The notes under the pieces were generated by a model. The model was given only the letters and a program-made list of their open reading frames with translations. It had not been told where the DNA came from and made no database searches. Of a DNA stretch of 64,000 nt, positions 1 through 10,460 are shown piece after piece; positions within the stretch are counted from its first letter, which is position 1, and the number at the start of each line of letters is the position of its first letter. Source of the stretch: Isoetes taiwanensis. Its lineage: Eukaryota; Streptophyta; Lycopodiopsida; Isoetales; Isoetaceae. Both the position numbers and the translations under genes were made by a program. The DNA lies in contig JAJEKV010000085.1 in assembly GCA_021234155.1 (NCBI GenBank), positions 2,180,896 to 2,244,895 of the forward strand, read 5' to 3'.

Positions 1-800
1 AAAAGAAGGCGCAGCAAACATATTACTGTCCGGGTTAAAAAAACCCTGCCTCGAAGAATTTTCGGGGGAAAAACTATGACAGGAGTAAGAGTGTTATCAA
101 ACTGTACAGACATCTATCACGAGGAAAAATATACATATATCAGGCAAGCGCCCGAGGACTAAGCCGATCCCAGCGATCTATGACCTCGTGACAGAGGTCG
201 TGCTCAACATCACATGCAGTCGCTGGCGAGGCTAGGCCAGCTGAGCATAGAGTGTCCGAATTTCATCATATGTCGGGCAACTCTGAAGGGTGTGGCATTC
301 TTCTTCCACAGCTCCAACTTGGCAGCGTTGACAAAGCCTCTCCTGGCTTGGCTCCCCAATCCATCTTTCTGTCTCAATCTGGAGACGATGTGTGCCTGTG
401 CGGATGGTGGCAATGGATCTGTGCTTTTTCATGGGTAAATGGGTATGCAGATAGCGTTGCGGGCCCGCTCCAACAAGGGGTTTATCTGGTGTTGCTAATG
501 TGCCGTCTTGACATATTCAAAAGTATTGGCATCCTAGACTTGCTGAGAAAGCATGTATCAAGGTATTGTCTGATGCTGTCGCAATCTGCCTCTGTTTGCA
601 TTTGGATGCGCTTGTGCTCCTGCACATTCTGTCTAGCCAATCACTGAGATCTCTTTTCCTGCCAACATGCCTTTAGACGCTGGGGCCCCATTGCCATGGT
701 GTAAGCGAAGTAAGGGAGGCGAGCATCTTCCATACTTCCCACCTTCTGGAAGTAGATGATGTGTCGGTTAAGGGTCCCCCTCTGAAGATGCAAGAAGCCT
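1..800 (-). mobile_element. Non-LTR retrotransposon copy A, truncated and cut by window edge
   Basis: Minus-strand remnant of an APE-type LINE family seen seven times in the window. Around 232-432 the minus strand reads a cysteine/histidine-rich C-terminal segment (HRLQIETERW, then CQRC, then CHTLQSCP), the zinc-finger-like tail found after the reverse transcriptase in many non-LTR elements. At 641-856 it reads IIYFQKVGSMEDARLP and MGPQRLKACW, matching copies C and D in the same order. Positions 1-110 hold the 3' region with the A/C-rich hairpin also seen in other copies. Several frames and stops are needed, so it is dead. Similarity to copy D fades near 800, taken as the 5' truncation. The 3' end lies left of the window. 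Confidence 0.75.
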
Positions 801-1027
801 TCAAAGAAAATACATGTCAAAGAAACAACAAAGTGGCAATTGAATTGTAAGGCCATTAATGCTTTTCGTATATATATTTGTTGGTTGATTCATCAACACA
901 AAACATGTGTTATGGCAATCATCTCACTAATACCACATATCAAAAATAGATAAAATATATTGATGGTGACATCATCATCTCTGCGACGCCTCCTGCTCGT
1001 ATACAGTGCTCCAACCATATAAGAACA
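801..1027. other. AT-rich intergenic stretch
   Basis: No gene is visible. The stretch separates LINE copy A from a short repeated block. Only scattered short shadow ORFs occur. Confidence 0.5.
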
Positions 1028-1224
1028 TGAGATTCCCTCCTGTCAGCACATGCTTGCCAATACGAGGTCATATGTCTAATGCCAGACTCTTGATGGTGAG
1101 CAAGAATCTGACATGGAAGGAATAGACGTGTCATCCATCTCGTCTTCCTCGGGACCGATATAGCTGTGGAAGCGCATAAACATGAGCACATAACAATATA
1201 ACAAATATACATAGCCACCTTGAA
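1028..1224. repeat. Flank block shared by LINE copies B and C (copy 1)
   Basis: This roughly 190-bp block abuts the GGAA tract at the 3' end of LINE copy B. A homologous block at 8691-8845 abuts the equivalent tract of copy C. Both begin GATTCCCTCCTG, share TTGATGGTGAGCAAGAATC and GGAAGGAATAGAC, and end with ATATAACAAAT followed by TAGCCAC. Identity by eye is near 80% with one gap of about 32 bases. The nature of the block is unknown. Confidence 0.7.
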
Positions 1225-1246
1225 AGAAGGAAGGAAGGAAGGAAGG
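1225..1246. repeat. (GGAA)n microsatellite at LINE copy B 3' end
   Basis: A simple GGAA/AAGG run sits exactly where minus-strand copy B ends, so read with the element it is a (TTCC)n 3' tail. The same kind of tract marks the ends of copies C and E. Confidence 0.8.
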
Positions 1247-1305
1247 TATTTTTATCGTCCACGGAGACCAATCGGTCTATGGGACCCAATACAAAAGCGC
1301 AACAA

Positions 1306-1382
1306 GCAGATTATTACCCGGATTAAAAAACCCCCGCCCCGAAGGGTTTTCGAGGGAAAAACCGTGGCAGCAATCAGCCTGC
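1306..1382 (-). other. Hairpin-A-like element in 3'UTR of LINE copy B
   Basis: Arms near 1306-1318 and 1364-1382 are imperfectly complementary around a core with AAAAAACCCCCGCC and GAAGGGTTTTCGAG. The same core appears in LINE copies A, C, D and E and in the non-coding elements at 6.5, 39.8 and 47.7 kb. Confidence 0.6.
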
Positions 1383-2207
1383 TGACAAACTGTTCCAATA
1401 TACGAAATGCAAAAACACACAAATATATACACTCATGTCATCGTGCCGTAGTGCACGGTCGGTGGCGGCGGTGAGGGGCAAAAGGTGAGCTCGCGATCCG
1501 GTACCTCACAGATATGCGACCACGAGCGCGTCTCGGCGGTGTGTTCATCAACAAATGTAGGGCACCGTCCGTACTGCATTAAAGAACATTCCGCACCTGG
1601 TCCGGACCAGATCTTTGAGCAACTCGAAAGTGTGAGACTCATCCTCAATGGCACCCGCTTGACGGCTTAGCCAGGCCAATCATGCGGGCTCGCTCCCAAT
1701 CCACCGCCTGCCTCACGAAGATGGTGACAGGCTGTCAGGCGAATGGAGGCAATGGGTAGTGGCTTTTCCAGGCGGTAGGACCTTGGTAAAGTCATGGCCC
1801 GACCAATCACCCGGGGGTTGATGTGCTCCTTGTAATGGGCCGCTTTGACCGCTCTAGAGTGTCGGGGTCCCAGAGCTTGCGAGGGAAGCAAGTGTCCAGT
1901 ACTCCCCAGTCTTGCCACGACCGGGCCCTCTGTGTCCACCTCCGCATCGTGCTCCTGCACATTCCATCGGCGAACCATTGATCTCTCTTACCCCTCAGCA
2001 ATTACGAGGCATGGCGGAGCCCATTGCCATAAAGCGTAAGCGAGTCGCGGGGCCAGCGAGCATCACCCATATTAACCACTTTCTAAAATAGGCGATATTG
2101 TCTATCAAGGCTGCCCGCTGAAGCGGCTTAAAGAATCAGTTTCCTGCAGCAGAAGTCGATACCAGGGGGACTGAAGGTTTCACCCAAGTGCCCGTGCCAA
2201 AAATGCC

Positions 2208-3420
2208 TTACGCACTGCTCCAAGTCATTCGAATTAAGCCAAAGGGCGGCCCGGACCCCAAACCGACCCGTCTGAGAAGGCTCTCGACCCGAGGCCCGGA
2301 GCAGATGTGGCCCATGGCCCCAATCATAGAGCTACGCCTGGTAGTGCATGGCATAAAAGCGCTTTCCGGCCTGGCTGTCGCAAGTGGATGAGCCTCCCAG
2401 CAGGCGAGGAGAAGTGCTCCAGCCCAGTGCTTGGTGGGAAGCGTGACCTCCACAGCTGTCCCCTCGATATGTGAGTGCAGGAGGCGTGGGGTGGCGTGAA
2501 GAGGATATGAGAACCACCGGTCTTGGCCGTATTCACGCGTATGTCTCTGGCAGTCGGGAGAATGTGTCTAGGGGCATCAGGATGAGGGAGAGATAGCTTA
2601 GGGTGTGGGCGAGGAAGGTCATTGATCGTCGCATAGATGAGCTGGTGGATGACACATTGCAAAAGCGGCCATGCCACCCCCCACATTCGGTAAGCCCGGG
2701 GCTCTAACCGGGTCAATGTAAAAAGGCCAAAAAAGTGTTGGTGAGAGGGGGCAGCCTGTGGGACCCCGATCTCACACGGTGAATGCTTGGCGAGTTTGGT
2801 GCATCTCCGCCAAAAACAACTCTCACATGGCTTTGTATATGGCATTACGCAGCGGCGGCAGCCCCGCTTGATGCAGTCCTAGCCCATAACTTTTCGGGGG
2901 ACCGTATCCAAAGCAACCTTCGAAGTCCACAAAGCGGCAATACAAGTCCCGCTTAGATGGTTTGGTATCTTCAATCGGTGGCGGAGTGTAAAGATATGGT
3001 CAATGGTGAGTGGCGGGGTCTAAAGCCCGCCAGGTGTGAGGGCTCGCGACATCCGCCGCCTCTGCCCGGGCCAATTGCCGCCGAGAATGCTAGCCAATAA
3101 TTTGGTAAATCTTTGACCCGACCATGATCGTCCGTGTGGTGGCGGACGGGTGCAGGGTCGCCCCGCCTTGTGAATGGGGACAACCCCCGCGTGGTCCATT
3201 GTCGGAAACCTTCCGCAATGCTTTCGTTGAGCGGGGGTAGTGAGGATCGGCACGAGGGCTGCCCCTGCCCATTTGAGTAACTTCGGCCTCGCATACCATC
3301 GAGGTCACCGCCTTCCCATTAGCCGGCCAAGTGCAGGCCCTCCACAACATCCTCCTCGCGAGAACCAATGGGAGGCCATCCTGAGGGGTGTGGGCGACGC
3401 TGGCGTCCACGGTGGGTCAT
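2208..3420 (-). pseudogene. Reverse transcriptase domain remnant (LINE copy B)
   Basis: Broken frames read, in order, a GVVPIHKAG block (about 3150-3180; in intact elements this is the VPIHKKGD-like first RT motif), IGVPQ and FGLFTLTRLE (about 2700-2770, the degenerate QGCPLSPTLF motif), and a downstream thumb-like region. The catalytic YADD box is not recognisable here, although it is intact in copy C. Stops and frameshifts occur between blocks. Confidence 0.6.
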
Positions 3421-4291
3421 AGAGCTCTTTTAAGTCTTGTTTCCCCTTTGCCGGGTGTGATGTCCCCGTAGAGGGCTGGGCTGGCCTTGAAGCACTCTGT
3501 GCCAAAGCGGTTCGAGGATATGAGCGGCCCCGGGCCGAACCTCCCCCGATGCCCGGCAAGGTACCGCGCCTTTGTCTCCTTTCGATAGGCTGTGATGTCT
3601 TGTGTGGGAAATTTGCAAGCGCACTGACTGGATCGAGAATGTGGAGCCGGTGGCTTGCGTTCTTTACGACCATCAAACCACCGATTCTTACGGAATGTTG
3701 CTGCCCCCGAAGCCACGCGGGGAGGGGGAGGGGAGGGTCCGCTAAAAGCACTCCGGTCCGGGCTGCATCCCGTAATAGCTCATTCAATACATCACCGGTT
3801 CGCTCTAGTGTGGGGGTCCGCGGTAATTGCCGCGGGGCATCCATGAGCATCTGGCGTAGTCCTACGCACGCTCATAATCGATGCGCCAAACCCAGGATGG
3901 CGGGGCCGCATAGTGGGGGTTACGGGCCCCCGCTAACCATGTCCAAATAAAGTGGAAGGGTGATTCGGAGTCGACCTCTCATCCCGACCGCTCTGGGCGG
4001 TGCCCTTCTAAACGACCATGAGATGCATATCTTGGCGCAACTACCACATAAGTGCACCACACTAGACCCTCCCCACGATTGTCCGTACTGCAGGTGCACT
4101 TTTGCGGTGAAGTGGGCCATCCGATGATCCATTGCAAATTGGCGAAGTCAAAAATGGCACATAGCGGGGAGCAACCATGCGCCCAAAGCTGACACGCTAT
4201 CATCCGATCCTCGTGGCGGAGGTTGGCTCTGCGGGACATAAATTGCAGGACATCGTCGTGTAGGGGTCAAGTCTCATGGGCTCTTGTACTC

Positions 4292-4745
4292 CTATTGCAT
4301 TGAAATCCCAAGAAGGACGATCCTACCAACGCTTGTCTTCTTGTCATCATATAGATGCGACATAAGGGTCCATCCTATCCGCATTCTCGAGTGGCTGCGA
4401 TAGAAGGTGCTCTCGTGTGAGGGAAATAACAGCGGCCGAAAAGGGGTTGCCGCGGTATTATAATAACGAACCCACAAGTACCGGTTGTGTCTGGCGGGTT
4501 CTTCGAGGGTAAATGAATGTGCCAAGGTTGTCCGATAGTAGCAAGCAACCCCACCATGATCCCTCTGTCTGGTATTGTATTGAAGATCGAGAAATGTTGG
4601 TAACCCAAATGATCAGTGAGCTCAGGCTCTTTGATGCTCCCATGTCTCCATGAGAAAGATGGGATCCATATCGCTGCCACGTTTGAGATTGTCCCCTTCG
4701 CCAAGGGAAGCCTCGACAATTCCATGAGACCACCCTGAGGCACAA
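4292..4745 (-). pseudogene. APE-type endonuclease domain remnant (LINE copy B)
   Basis: The frame starting at 4745 gives CLRVVSWNCRGF, the usual first motif of apurinic-like endonucleases in non-LTR elements. After frame changes, GGVACYYRTTLAHSFTLEEP and RYLWVRYY follow, matching the second part of such domains. At 3979-4239 a further stretch (GRLEGHRPE) fits the end of the domain. The frame breaks show it is non-functional. The domain would nick target DNA to prime reverse transcription. Confidence 0.65.
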
Positions 4746-5704
4746 TTTCTATTTGTTAGCAGTGGGTATGCATGCTGAGTCGCGGGGAGGGCCGGGAAGC
4801 TGAGGGTGAGTGAGAAATAGATGGAGCGGAGGCAGCATGTGGCTGAGAGGGCGTGGGTCGTGAGGGAGCTTGAGGAATAGGAGCAGGAGAAGGGGGTTGT
4901 GGTAGGAAAAGTAGAAGCCCGGGGCCACGTTCAAATTGCGATTGGGGGTGCAGGGTCTGCGGCGATGGCAGTGGGCGAGAAAATGTGCATCTTGCCCGAA
5001 CCAATCTGCGGCACTCCCTTGGTGGCGGATGCCTCTGACCCTGACAAGCTCCTGTCTGCGTGCCTCCTGTTGTGCGGGACTCAGGTTTCAAAACTGTTAA
5101 GCTAAATTAGTACATAGTAATTTCATTACATATTATTTACACCCTTCATATCATAACTTTATATTATATCACTTTACAATACAACTTCAAAGTCTTACAT
5201 CTATCTAACGATCAATCTAATAACATTATTTACTTTATAGGTACAATTTTGAATATGTTATTATCTACGTATAATTAAAATTTATATCAACATGGGTAAA
5301 AGATATTATGAATACGGGTAAGAGCATGTTAGGTTCTACATGTTTTGAAAACTACTAGGAAAACACTCTGGATAGTCAAAGATGACGATATTATTTGGGT
5401 TCCTAACCTATTGTTATCACAAAGTACCTTACATCATGTATGTACTACTACTCTTGAACATAGCACGATTTCTTTTAATCAAGATTGAAGTCTAGGTACC
5501 TAAAAATATAATTGTGTTTTTGCACAGAAGTACATAAAAAAGTACCTTTTTGATAAATTCTTACATGCTTTCACCCATACCGCATTCGAACCAATCAATC
5601 ATGGTTTTAATTATTCATTTGTTGGCCTATGAATAATTTTATCACGATGTCCACCATATTCTCTACACGAGGGTGAAAGACATCGCTACAACAAGAATAG
5701 ATGA

Positions 5705-5735
5705 ATACATTGAAGGTTCAAATCCTTCAATGTAT
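5705..5735 (+). repeat. Perfect 31-nt inverted repeat with T-arm-like centre
   Basis: Twelve-base arms (ATACATTGAAGG and its exact complement) flank a 7-nt loop TTCAAAT. The central AAGG-TTCAAAT-CCTT has the form of a tRNA T-arm, which doubles as a pol III B box, but no rest of a cloverleaf is attached. Confidence 0.6.
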
Positions 5736-5769
5736 AATAAGAAGAAGACAATAAAATAATACTTTATTA

Positions 5770-5925
5770 TCTGATTAATTTAATGGTAAGTGCAGTTGGT
5801 TGGGAACCAAGAGATTAGGGGTTCAAATTTATTTTTTATAAATTGTTGTAAGATATAGCAATAAATGTTGGTAAGGTCTCAGATCTATTATCATGAGGTT
5901 AGAGGTTCGACTCCCTCAACTATAA
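5770..5925 (+). other. Two tandem tRNA-like (pol III A/B box) segments
   Basis: Segment one (about 5770-5830) has ATGGTAAGTGCAGTTGG followed by AGATTAGGGGTTCAAAT. Segment two (about 5862-5925) has TTGGTAAGGTCTC followed by GGTTAGAGGTTCGACTCC. Spacing and motifs fit A and B boxes of tRNA-derived promoters such as SINE heads. Neither folds into an obvious complete tRNA. Confidence 0.45.
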
Positions 5926-6471
5926 AGAAAAAAAATTAAAACTAAAAAAGTCAACGATCAAAGTCAATAGATCACTCTCACGTCGTGTCTAGAGCCCTTG
6001 TGAGATTCTCACATGTGGCTTTGGGACATGGTGAGAGTCCTCGAGCCAATTTTACTTTTGCTTACCCAATTAAATATTTCTAATATATAGATTTAGCTTA
6101 CCATGAAAATTTAAGCTAGCTTTCATCAATGATATAATTTTTCTAGATGTCTATCTTGGCTAACATGACACAGATATGATAGATGACTCTCACCATGTGC
6201 CAAGGGGCCTTTTGCGCACCGTAAGAGTCATGGAGTCCACTTGGCCAAATCTAGTAGTCCACATTTTAATATAATTTTGGTGAGAGACTCGCCGATAGGC
6301 ATATCTTTCATCACAGCAGTGTACAACATTTTGAAAAAATATCTAAGGTGGAGGGTAATCCACCAATTGGGTCTGACTACCCACTAATAATACTAAAGGG
6401 GACCTGCCATAGGAACAACCCAGGCCCCTTTAAGATGGCGTAAAATAAGAAAGGCAAATAGGAGGCAACGT

Positions 6472-6546
6472 GCGAAAGTTTATCACCGGGATGAAAAACC
6501 CCGCCCCTTCGGGTTTTCGAAGAAAACCCTAATGATAAACCTTCGC
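6472..6546 (+). other. Hairpin A, locus 1
   Basis: Arms GCGAAAGTTTATCA (6472-6485) and TGATAAACCTTCGC (6533-6546) pair over 14 bases with one mismatch. Between them lies the shared core: GGGATGAAAAACCCCGCC, then TTCGGGTTTTCG, then AAGAAAACCCTAA. Inside the core GGGTTTTC can pair either with the upstream AAAACCC or with the downstream GAAAACCC, so two alternative inner stems are possible. Confidence 0.75.
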
Positions 6547-6849
6547 CCGACGGCTCCAAAGGAAAAGCCCGGGCCATCAAAGTGGAGATCATTGATGAAA
6601 AAGTCGAGGAAGCACAAGATGGAGGTCGCAAATCAGACGATGCATCTCAAACTCCATGGAAGAGCCGAACCAAAGAAAGAAATAGCCATGATCACTGAAA
6701 ATTTAGGAGAAAAGAAAACAAACAGAATGCATTAGACGTTAGAAAAGTAACGCAACAAAGTTGCCATAGGATGAGATGACCCGAAAAGAAACAACACAAA
6801 AAGAAGCAATTAACTCAAAAAATAGAAGCCATCATGCCGGCTCGGCGAA

Positions 6850-7050
6850 GCCTCCCAAGGGGGGCTGGTCCATGACAAATCACAATCCTCCAATAAGAGA
6901 AGGGGCTGGTCACACAAGCCACGCGACATAAGAGCATATAAAAAATATAACCTCTCAAATACAGAGGGGCTGATCACGCGACATAACATCATATCTTAAA
7001 ACAGCATAACCTCTCAAATATAGAGGGGCTGGTCACGCGAGCCACGCGAA
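6850..7050 (+). repeat. Hairpin-bearing mini-repeats
   Basis: Four spaced copies of GGGGCTGGTCA/GGGGCTGATCA, most followed by CGCGA or GCCACGCGA. Each is preceded by a short complementary run such as CCTCTCAAATACAGAGG. Related units occur on the minus strand at 39.55-39.64 kb. Confidence 0.65.
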
Positions 7051-7111
7051 ATGGAATCACAAATCAAAATGAAAAACATGAATGCAAACAACTTAGGGTG
7101 GGGAGAGGGAA

Positions 7112-7230
7112 CTAAGACCCAAGAAAAACTGCTATGAGAAGACGCCGATAATGGAGAAAGAGCCCAAAGACGTATATATAGCCTTGTCTCTCCCAAAATG
7201 GCGATCCGACGGTGTCGAATCGCATGCATT
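7112..7230 (+). repeat. Direct repeat R, locus 1, first copy
   Basis: About 119 bp running from CTAAGACCCAAG to CGCATGCATT. It holds GAGAAGACGCCGATAA, a TATATATA box near 7173-7180 and the left arm plus loop of hairpin B. It matches 8483-8602 with about four differences. A purine-rich run lies directly upstream, as a polypurine tract would. Confidence 0.7.
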
Positions 7231-7243
7231 TTGGCGAGAGACT
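7184..7243 (+). other. Hairpin B, locus 1
   Basis: GTCTCTCCCAAAAT pairs with ATTTTGGCGAGAGAC, and inside this CGATCCGAC pairs with GTCGAATCG. The right arm is formed by motif T, so the hairpin spans the R/T junction. Confidence 0.7.
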
Positions 7244-7623
7244 CGTCTGGAGGGGGGAAACCGACCAATCAAAAGAGAACTTCTATAAGATGATGATTGC
7301 CACTATAAAGTTGACATGTGTTGAATGAGCATCAAGAAAAAATCAATACCATGTCTAACAAATCAAAACTCCCAAATGTAATTGCCAAGATATGAAGATT
7401 GCTAAATGTATCAAAGTGGTTACGAAGGAAACCTGGGGGGAACTAGAAATTACTAAACCCTAGGAACAATTTGGAAATAGAAAGAAATCAAGGTAAACAA
7501 ATCTAAATGGCAACTAAACAAAAAAACACGCGGGACCAATAGTGGCAAATAGATAAAAGGAATAAGAAGTCATTTGTAAGGAAGTCGGTTGAATAAGAAA
7601 TCACTTTTAAAAGGTATGGTTGA

Positions 7624-7690
7624 TTGGGAGACTCGAACCTTCACCATCAACATCCGAGTCAAAGCCTGTAACCACTAGGCTAAACCAAAT
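7624..7690 (-). other. tRNA-like segment (degenerate tRNA or SINE head)
   Basis: Minus strand reads TAGCCTAGTGGTTA (A-box/D-arm form), and about 30 bases later GGTTCGAGTCTCC (B-box/T-arm form). An imperfect acceptor stem may be present. It lies inside the second body of the bipartite element. Confidence 0.5.
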
Positions 7691-8022
7691 ATAACTTTTA
7701 AAACACAAATCGAGATTTCATAAAACCGTCATATGCTGTGAATAGGTAACCGAACAAAAGGCGATAGAGAAAAGAGAGAACTCCGGAATGCTAAAAACGA
7801 AGAAGAAAAGAACGGGTAGAACAAATCCGATCACAAAATCAAACCAGAGGGAAGAAGAGCTATGCTTGATGATCAGAATTAGACTAGTAAGAGCGATTCA
7901 CAAAAGGAAGCAACCGATTTTTCCAAATAGACAGGTATGGGAGCAAAAGGGAAAAAATATTAAATAGCCAGAGATCGGTCCAAGGAAATCGCCGGTTAAT
8001 CATAGAATACTGAAAGCGCTCA

Positions 8023-8460
8023 ATCACATGAGAATTTGAGGCAGTACCTTCCAAGATCCCTGCATGCAAGCCAAAATTCGAGAGCCAAAGCAAGCAAGAA
8101 TCATTCATAAAACTGATAGATCCACAAATGTGTGCATGTAAAAGAAGCAAAGGAACGAAAACATGAATGAATCATGTGAGAATTTGATGCAATACCTTCA
8201 AGATCCATGCATGCAAGCAAAAATTTCATAGCCCAAGCGAGAATCATTCATAAAACGTATAGATCCACAAATTCGTGCATGCAAGAGACACAAAGGAACG
8301 AAAACATGAACGAATCACATGAGAATTTGATGCAGGATCTTCAAGATCCATGCATGCAAGTAAAAATTCCACAGCCAAAGTGCGCAAGAATGATTCCTAA
8401 AACTTACAGATCCACAATTTGGTGCATGCAAGAGAAGCAAAAGAATGAAAACATGAACTA
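8023..8460 (+). repeat. Three tandem units of about 145 bp
   Basis: Units start near 8023, 8171 and 8314. Each contains GAGAATTTGA, AAGATCC-TGCATGCAAG, AGAATCATTCATAAAAC (varied), AGATCCACAAATT and AACGAAAACATGAA in the same order. Confidence 0.85.
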
Positions 8461-8482
8461 ATAATCAATGCTTGGCCGACGA

Positions 8483-8602
8483 CTAAGACCCAAGAAAAAC
8501 TGCTGTGAGAAGACGCCGATAATCGAGAAAGAGCCCAAAGACGTATATATAGCCTTGTCTCTCCCCAAAATGGCGATCCGACGGCGTCGAATCGCATGCA
8601 TT
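8483..8602 (+). repeat. Direct repeat R, locus 1, second copy
   Basis: About 120 bp nearly identical to 7112-7230, with the same TATATATA box and hairpin-B left arm. Homology stops at GCATGCATT, where the first copy continues into motif T. That boundary is shared with the second R copy of the 54-kb locus. Confidence 0.7.
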
Positions 8603-8690
8603 GTTCTATTCTTTCATTATTCATTAAGCTAGCTAATTACCACTACTTCTTGCTAGCTCTCAGCTCTAATCATGGTTCTTGCTCTAATCA

Positions 8691-8845
8691 GGAGATTCCC
8701 TCCTGTTAGCACATGCTCGCTTGATGGTGAGCAAGAATCCGACGTGGAAGGAATAGACATTTCATCCTGTCTCCCTCGCGACTGACATAGCTGCGGAAGT
8801 GCATAAACACAAGCACGTAGTAATATAACAAATGCTTAGCCACTT
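8691..8845. repeat. Flank block shared by LINE copies B and C (copy 2)
   Basis: Homologous to 1028-1224 and in the same position relative to a GGAA tract and a minus-strand LINE 3' end. It lacks about 32 bases present in copy 1. Confidence 0.7.
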
Positions 8846-8870
8846 CGAAGGAAGGAAGGAAGGAAGGAAG
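8846..8870. repeat. (GGAA)n microsatellite at LINE copy C 3' end
   Basis: Run of GGAA units at the 3' boundary of the minus-strand LINE. Confidence 0.8.
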
Positions 8871-10460
8871 TTTATTTTAACGTCCACGGAGGCCAGAGGC
8901 CTATGAGAGCGGCAAGCGCGAGCAAAAAGCCAAAACCCCAACACCAAAACAAACAATGTAATCAGATAGAACCCTACTACACGGGATGAAAAAACCCCCA
9001 CTTGGGAGGAAAAACCCTAACGATGGGCTCTCAAATACCATGCCCCGGAAAAGAGCAAGTCGGCGGCGAAATCTGCCCGGGATGTAAGCTCCCGGTCCGG
9101 CTACCATAGGTGATCTTGATAATCGATGTAGCGGTGTGTCGAGCATCTAAGATCGAGTGTGCTTTGCTTTCGGACATGGGCATATCTTTGGGCGCATTTG
9201 GAGGGCATGGTGCTCATCCTCTATCACGTGCATCTCACAACAACGACATATCCTCTCCTCCCACGGAGATCCTGTGCCGCCATTCACCCCCAGCGACACA
9301 TCTCAGTTAGGGTAATGGGAACCCGTCCTTATGGCGGCAATAGCTCTCCGTTTCTTCACAGAGATGTGTGCTTTCAAGTACCGATGGGGTCCATGCTCAA
9401 GGCTGGGATTAATCTGAGCGTGATAGTGCTCTGTCTTGGGCTTTGCAAGAGTAGAGGCATCCCACAGAGTGGCAGCATAGCCCGCATCCAATTGCCCATT
9501 CTGCGCATCAGAATCTGCCAGTGCCACCATCTGTTGGTAATCCATAGACCACCTCCTAAACCATCCCTTACAGTGCTCGTGCCATACCCTCTTCAGCCGC
9601 TGGGGGCCCTGCGTTAACAACACGGCCTGTGGGGGCAAGCGATGCTCATCCATCCCATCCACCTTATGGAAGCAAGTAAGATGCCTTCGCATAGCAGAAT
9701 GCTGTAAAGGCCAGAACCCCGTCTCATACAACAAAATCGATGCGATGCGGTGTCCTTCACTCCCGGGCTATATGTCAAGAAAGCTTTACGCACCCTTTCC
9801 AACCTATCCCACGTATTTTGCTAACTATTTGGGCCCCAAACCTCCACCCCATATAGCGACACCGGCTCAACAAAGCTCTAAAGGGTGTGCTCTCCTCGCC
9901 CGATCCACGAGAGATCTATCCGGCAACACGCGTTTTGCACTGCATATAAAGCCTTCCAGCCTGCACTGGCTCTTCTCTCCACACACTCATCCCACAGCAT
10001 GTTAGTAGTGAAATCAATTCCCAGATACTTGAAGCTCCGCACCATCTCCACTTCCTGTCCCCTGTAATAGAACTCCGGGATAGGGTGTTGCGAGGACAGG
10101 ATCGCGAGAAGCTTAGTTTTGTGCAAGTTCACTGTCATTCCCGTTGCCCCACAGAACCCACTGAGGGCATCCAAATGCTGCTGCATACTGCTGGCCGTGT
10201 GAGCTAGCAAAGCTACATCATCCGCATATAGTAACTGGCTCACAGAGGTCGCATCAGATAATTGCACCCCGGCTCCCCCATGGTGCTGCATCCACGTCTC
10301 CAAGCTATCAATATACAACCCAAAAAGCGTTGGAGACAACGGGCAGCCCTGCTTAACTCCCATAGTGCTAGCTACCCGCCGATCCTCATAAGGCAGTGCA
10401 GCATAAATCCCATCATAAAGCTGGTGCACCACATTCTGCAACTCCGGTGCGATCACCATA
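8871..10460 (-). mobile_element. Non-LTR retrotransposon copy C with readable RT core
   Basis: 5'-truncated member of the same family as copy B. The RT part is the best preserved in the window: VKQGCPLSP (about 10,338-10,361), LLYADDVALLA with the catalytic YADD box (10,217-10,228), and FKYLGIDF (about 10,010-10,033). A frame change near 9.8 kb leads to the C-terminal part (9303-9734, with MGPQRLKRVW-like and SIA/IAAIRTGSH motifs). Its 3'UTR is strongly diverged from copy B, so it belongs to another subfamily. It ends in a (TTCC)n tail. Confidence 0.75.

Larger units (their letters stand above)
1247..5095 (-). mobile_element. Non-LTR retrotransposon copy B, near full length but decayed
   Basis: This is the longest of the seven minus-strand LINE copies. 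Read from the right it has a proline-rich 5' stretch (about 4750-5095), an APE-type endonuclease start with VVSWNCRG (about 4710-4740) and GGVACYY (near 4540), a linker, a reverse transcriptase zone with a decayed IGVPQ/FGL motif (about 2700-2770), a C-terminal region, and a 3'UTR with the hairpin at 1306-1382, ending in a (TTCC)n tail. Many stops and frameshifts break it. GC content is far higher than on either flank and drops sharply at about 5100, which I take as the 5' boundary. No target-site duplication was recognised. Confidence 0.75.
5096..6272. other. AT-rich intergenic region with tRNA-like segments
   Basis: No protein gene is visible. The region contains three tRNA-derived-looking pieces between 5705 and 5925, listed separately. 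Base composition is strongly AT-rich, in contrast to the LINE on its left. Confidence 0.5.
6273..8602 (+). mobile_element. Bipartite non-coding repeat element, locus 1
   Basis: Order: terminal motif T (ATTTTGG.GAGAGACTCG) at 6273; hairpin A at 6472-6546; mini-repeats 6850-7050; a purine run (GGGTGGGGAGAGGGAA) at about 7095-7110; direct repeat R at 7112-7230; T again from 7227; a second body with three 145-bp tandem units; a second R at 8483-8602. The R copies are about 97% identical within this locus but only distantly like those at 48.3 and 54.3 kb, as expected of LTRs. The same order recurs at 42.1-54.4 kb. No coding sequence, no TG...CA ends and no target duplication were seen. A TRIM/LARD-like LTR element is one possibility; the sense strand is uncertain. 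Confidence 0.6.

Noticed and set aside
6522-6532. Telomere-like AACCCTAA
   Set aside because: Occurs singly inside hairpin A and is not tandem, so it is not telomeric repeat.
7624-7690. Functional tRNA gene
   Set aside because: D- and T-arm motifs are present but the acceptor and anticodon stems are imperfect. It is called tRNA-like only.
6273-8602. Classical LTR retrotransposon with TSD
   Set aside because: No TG...CA ends, no matching flanks and no coding domain. A PBS to a known tRNA could not be confirmed, so only LTR-like is claimed.
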